A stretch of DNA of 64,000 nt, taken from the NCBI GenBank assembly GCA_018697195.1, contig JAGMWU010000039.1:449817-513816 (forward strand), in the 5' to 3' direction. Source of the stretch: Certhia americana. Taxonomy: Eukaryota; Chordata; Aves; Passeriformes; Certhiidae. The first letter of the stretch is position 1; each line of letters starts with the position of its first letter. The translations under genes and the position numbers were made by a program. The notes beneath the pieces are model-generated. The model saw only the letters and a program-made list of their open reading frames with translations, ran no database searches and was not told where the DNA came from. This document shows positions 62,180 through 64,000 of this stretch, one piece after another.

Positions 62180-62410
62180 AACCCATTAAGTGCTACTGCT
62201 TTGTCCCACAAACATTCATTAATTTTTCTATAACATACTGCCATCTGGTAAGGGAACAGGATTATCTCCATTTTACAGATGAAGAATTCAGAGGGCAAAA
62301 AACCAAACAAACAAAAGAACCCCCCCAAAACAACTAATGACTTGAGCAAGTTATTTCAAAAAATCTGCCAGATCAAGTCCAGATTTCTTCACTCACAGTC
62401 CACTGCTTTT
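62180..62410 (-). repeat. MIR-like SINE (old), with an A/C insertion
   Basis: GATTATCTCCATTTTACAGA followed by TGAAGAATTCAGAGG (62260-62294) matches the antisense of the MIR core (CCTCAGTTTCCTCATCTGTA, AAATGGGGATAAT). TGACTTGAGCAAGTTATTTC, then CTGCCAGATCAAGTCCAGAT and CTCACAGTCCACTGCTTT (62338-62408), match the antisense of its tRNA-related head. The two parts are collinear but separated at about 62296-62334 by an A/C-rich stretch (AAAACCAAACAAACAAAAG, CCCCCCC) that is not part of MIR. The 5' boundary on + is uncertain (62180-62255). MIR-type SINEs are ancient in amniotes, and old copies occur in bird genomes. Confidence 0.72.
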
Positions 62411-64000
62411 AAAGCAAAACTATTCCTTATCACTTCCAGAAAACTTAATTTCCAATTAGTCGAGAAGTATAAAAGAAACAAAACATTAATCCATGTTTTC
62501 TTTCAACAATGCCTTTAATAAAGCTGTGCATACATGAACAATAGGGTAGGTTCATCAAGTCAGTAACAGATATACTTTGATATTATTAAATGTTTAATAT
62601 GTTTTAAGCAAGATTGACCTCTGTATGAACCCCAGTACACTTTGGGATTTAAAACAATCTGTTGTAGGCTAATTTTTCACATTAGGTCTGTATTTAACAA
62701 CAACAGTAATTTTTAAATTTAATTTGGCCTCCTGCATCATGCACATAGAAATACATTTCTCAAGATAAATCACTCAAACGTGTACTATATCAATACCAAC
62801 ATCTTTTTTTTTTTCCTTGGGGATAATTTTGCCAATAATTTAGCGACACAACCATGAGAAAAGCAGCAACACCGATTCCCTTTCCAACGTGAAAGCAAAG
62901 TAGCTTGCAAGGCATGCCTTGGATTTCAGAAGCAGCAGAAGGAACTCCACACCCCTCTACCACTTTTAAATATAACAGCAAAACAAAAAACTCAGCAGCT
63001 ATTTCAGGAAGCTTAGTTGTTCAAATAAGAAAATACTTACAAGAAGAGGCTGGGGGCAGACTCTACAAAAAAGCCTTTTCTAGAGACAGAGTACTCATTA
63101 TTAACACAAGTTTTGAAGAAAATCGAGAGGAAGTACATCTAAGGATCAAATCAGAAGCAGTCTTGCAGATTATTTTAAACTATGCATGATGGATGCATTC
63201 TGCTCTGTCCTCATTTCAAACTGCACAGACTTTTCCCTGTGATAATCTATTCCAGATGAAGCAACTGATATTTCCAGTTTCAACCAAAGAGAAATGGAAA
63301 AAAGGGGGCAAATCCCCCCCCCAAACCGATAACTCTTTGCTATTTAATGATTAATCAGTATGAAACCTTCACTCAACATTTAACTTTCTCTTATTTACTG
63401 AGCTCTTTAATACAGAAGGGAAAGTAAATAAAAGGAAGAACGGCAATTCTTGATTTCTTGCCAGTTTACAGTATTAAAAAAAGAATCTGCGCCACGGGTT
63501 GGCAGGCAGCCACACTTACAGTAAGCTATCTACTGTTTCACCCCGCAGGAAGGACAAAGGATTCAGTGTGGGGCTGCTGGGTTTCTCTCTGTCAAATGCA
63601 CCCTTCAAAACAGATCCCAGGAATATTAAAAACTGCGTGCAATTAAGAGCATGTTTTTTGTGATCTCTCCCGCTTCTGGGAGATGTTTTTAAAAACCCTG
63701 GAGTGTCGTCAAGAAGGCAGGGAAAGGAAATAGCAGTGCTACAGCCCCAGCACTGACATTTTAACTTACTAAATCAAGTTACTCCAACAGAAGTGTAAGG
63801 TGCTGGGTTAAGCAGTTTGGTTCATATTTCTGTTTCCTCCTGACACGAGTGTACATTACTGCTTCGTGCCCTCTCCAGCTGCACAGCACTATCTTCCAGA
63901 AGGGCTTCCACAGAATTGTGCCACAGGGAAGCCCATCTTCTGAGGGCTTATTCCTAAGGCTTCCTAGCATACAGAAGTAGCTGCCAGCAGCGGGGAAATC
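62411..64000. other. Unique non-coding DNA to the window end
   Basis: A T run lies at about 62804-62815 and a short C run near 63316-63323. A + strand acceptor-like tract (CTGTTTCACCCCGCAG, about 63549) is followed by a segment that soon meets a stop in the frames examined. A 94-codon + frame (62905-63189) is unrecognised. No feature is supported. Confidence 0.45.

Noticed and set aside
1..64000. tRNA, rRNA, snRNA, known microRNA, CRISPR array, operon or phage features
   Set aside because: I scanned for characteristic tRNA boxes, U-snRNA starts, repeat-spacer arrays and dense long frames. None was found, and the CR1 content shows vertebrate nuclear DNA.

Overview
The window looks like vertebrate nuclear DNA, almost certainly from a bird. 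The diagnostic signal is a set of truncated CR1 LINE copies: the 3' CR1 signature (GAATGG / GGTTGGAAGGGACCTT on one strand, CCAACCCAAAC plus ATTCTATGA-like tails on the other) is recognisable at about 1.3, 26.9, 28.3, 29.1 and 59.0 kb. An older CR1-type copy lies at about 56.0-56.5 kb, and one old MIR-like SINE at about 62.2-62.4 kb. The remaining sequence is AT-rich, CpG-poor, mostly unique, and carries long A and T runs and ordinary microsatellites. No ribosome-binding-site/operon organisation and no dense long reading frames are present, so this is not prokaryotic or viral sequence.

No protein-coding gene can be assigned with confidence. The longest open frames (141-177 codons near 2.3-3.2, 37.3-37.8 and 53.2-53.7 kb) match no family I recognise. 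The two at 37 and 53 kb lie in pyrimidine-rich sequence where stop codons are rare by composition. The window is best read as intergenic DNA or the inside of one or more very large introns. Three splice-signal-flanked segments are recorded as low-confidence exon candidates: a 15-nt microexon-like segment on + at 32.55 kb, and two minus-strand segments at 60.19-60.38 and 61.46-61.53 kb whose reading phases are compatible with each other.

Layout: 0-15 kb, unique DNA with one CR1 fragment, an open-frame-rich block at 2.3-3.8 kb and a TA/CATA microsatellite at 11.8 kb. 15.5-16.0 kb, a GC-richer block. 16-27 kb, unique DNA with A/C-rich tracts and a compact palindromic block at 21.7 kb. 26.8-29.2 kb, three CR1 fragments near a TAAT/ATTA-rich cluster at 27.75 kb. 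30.7 kb, a long A/C tract with C runs. 32.2-32.6 kb, the most enhancer-like block, followed directly by the microexon candidate. 34-37 kb, two short hairpins. 39-45 kb, GT, TAT and TAA microsatellites. 46-53 kb, further AT-rich homeodomain-site-rich blocks. 53-54 kb, a pyrimidine-rich open-frame block. 56.0-56.8 kb, the old CR1 and a dense CpG cluster. 59 kb, a CR1 copy. 60-61.5 kb, the minus-strand exon candidates. 62.1-62.4 kb, a palindrome and the MIR-like SINE.

A window-wide feature is that many A runs on the + strand are interrupted by C runs (AAAACCC type), whereas T runs are almost never interrupted by G runs. This suggests a directional composition bias. It may mean the minus strand is the sense strand of a large transcription unit, but that is inference.
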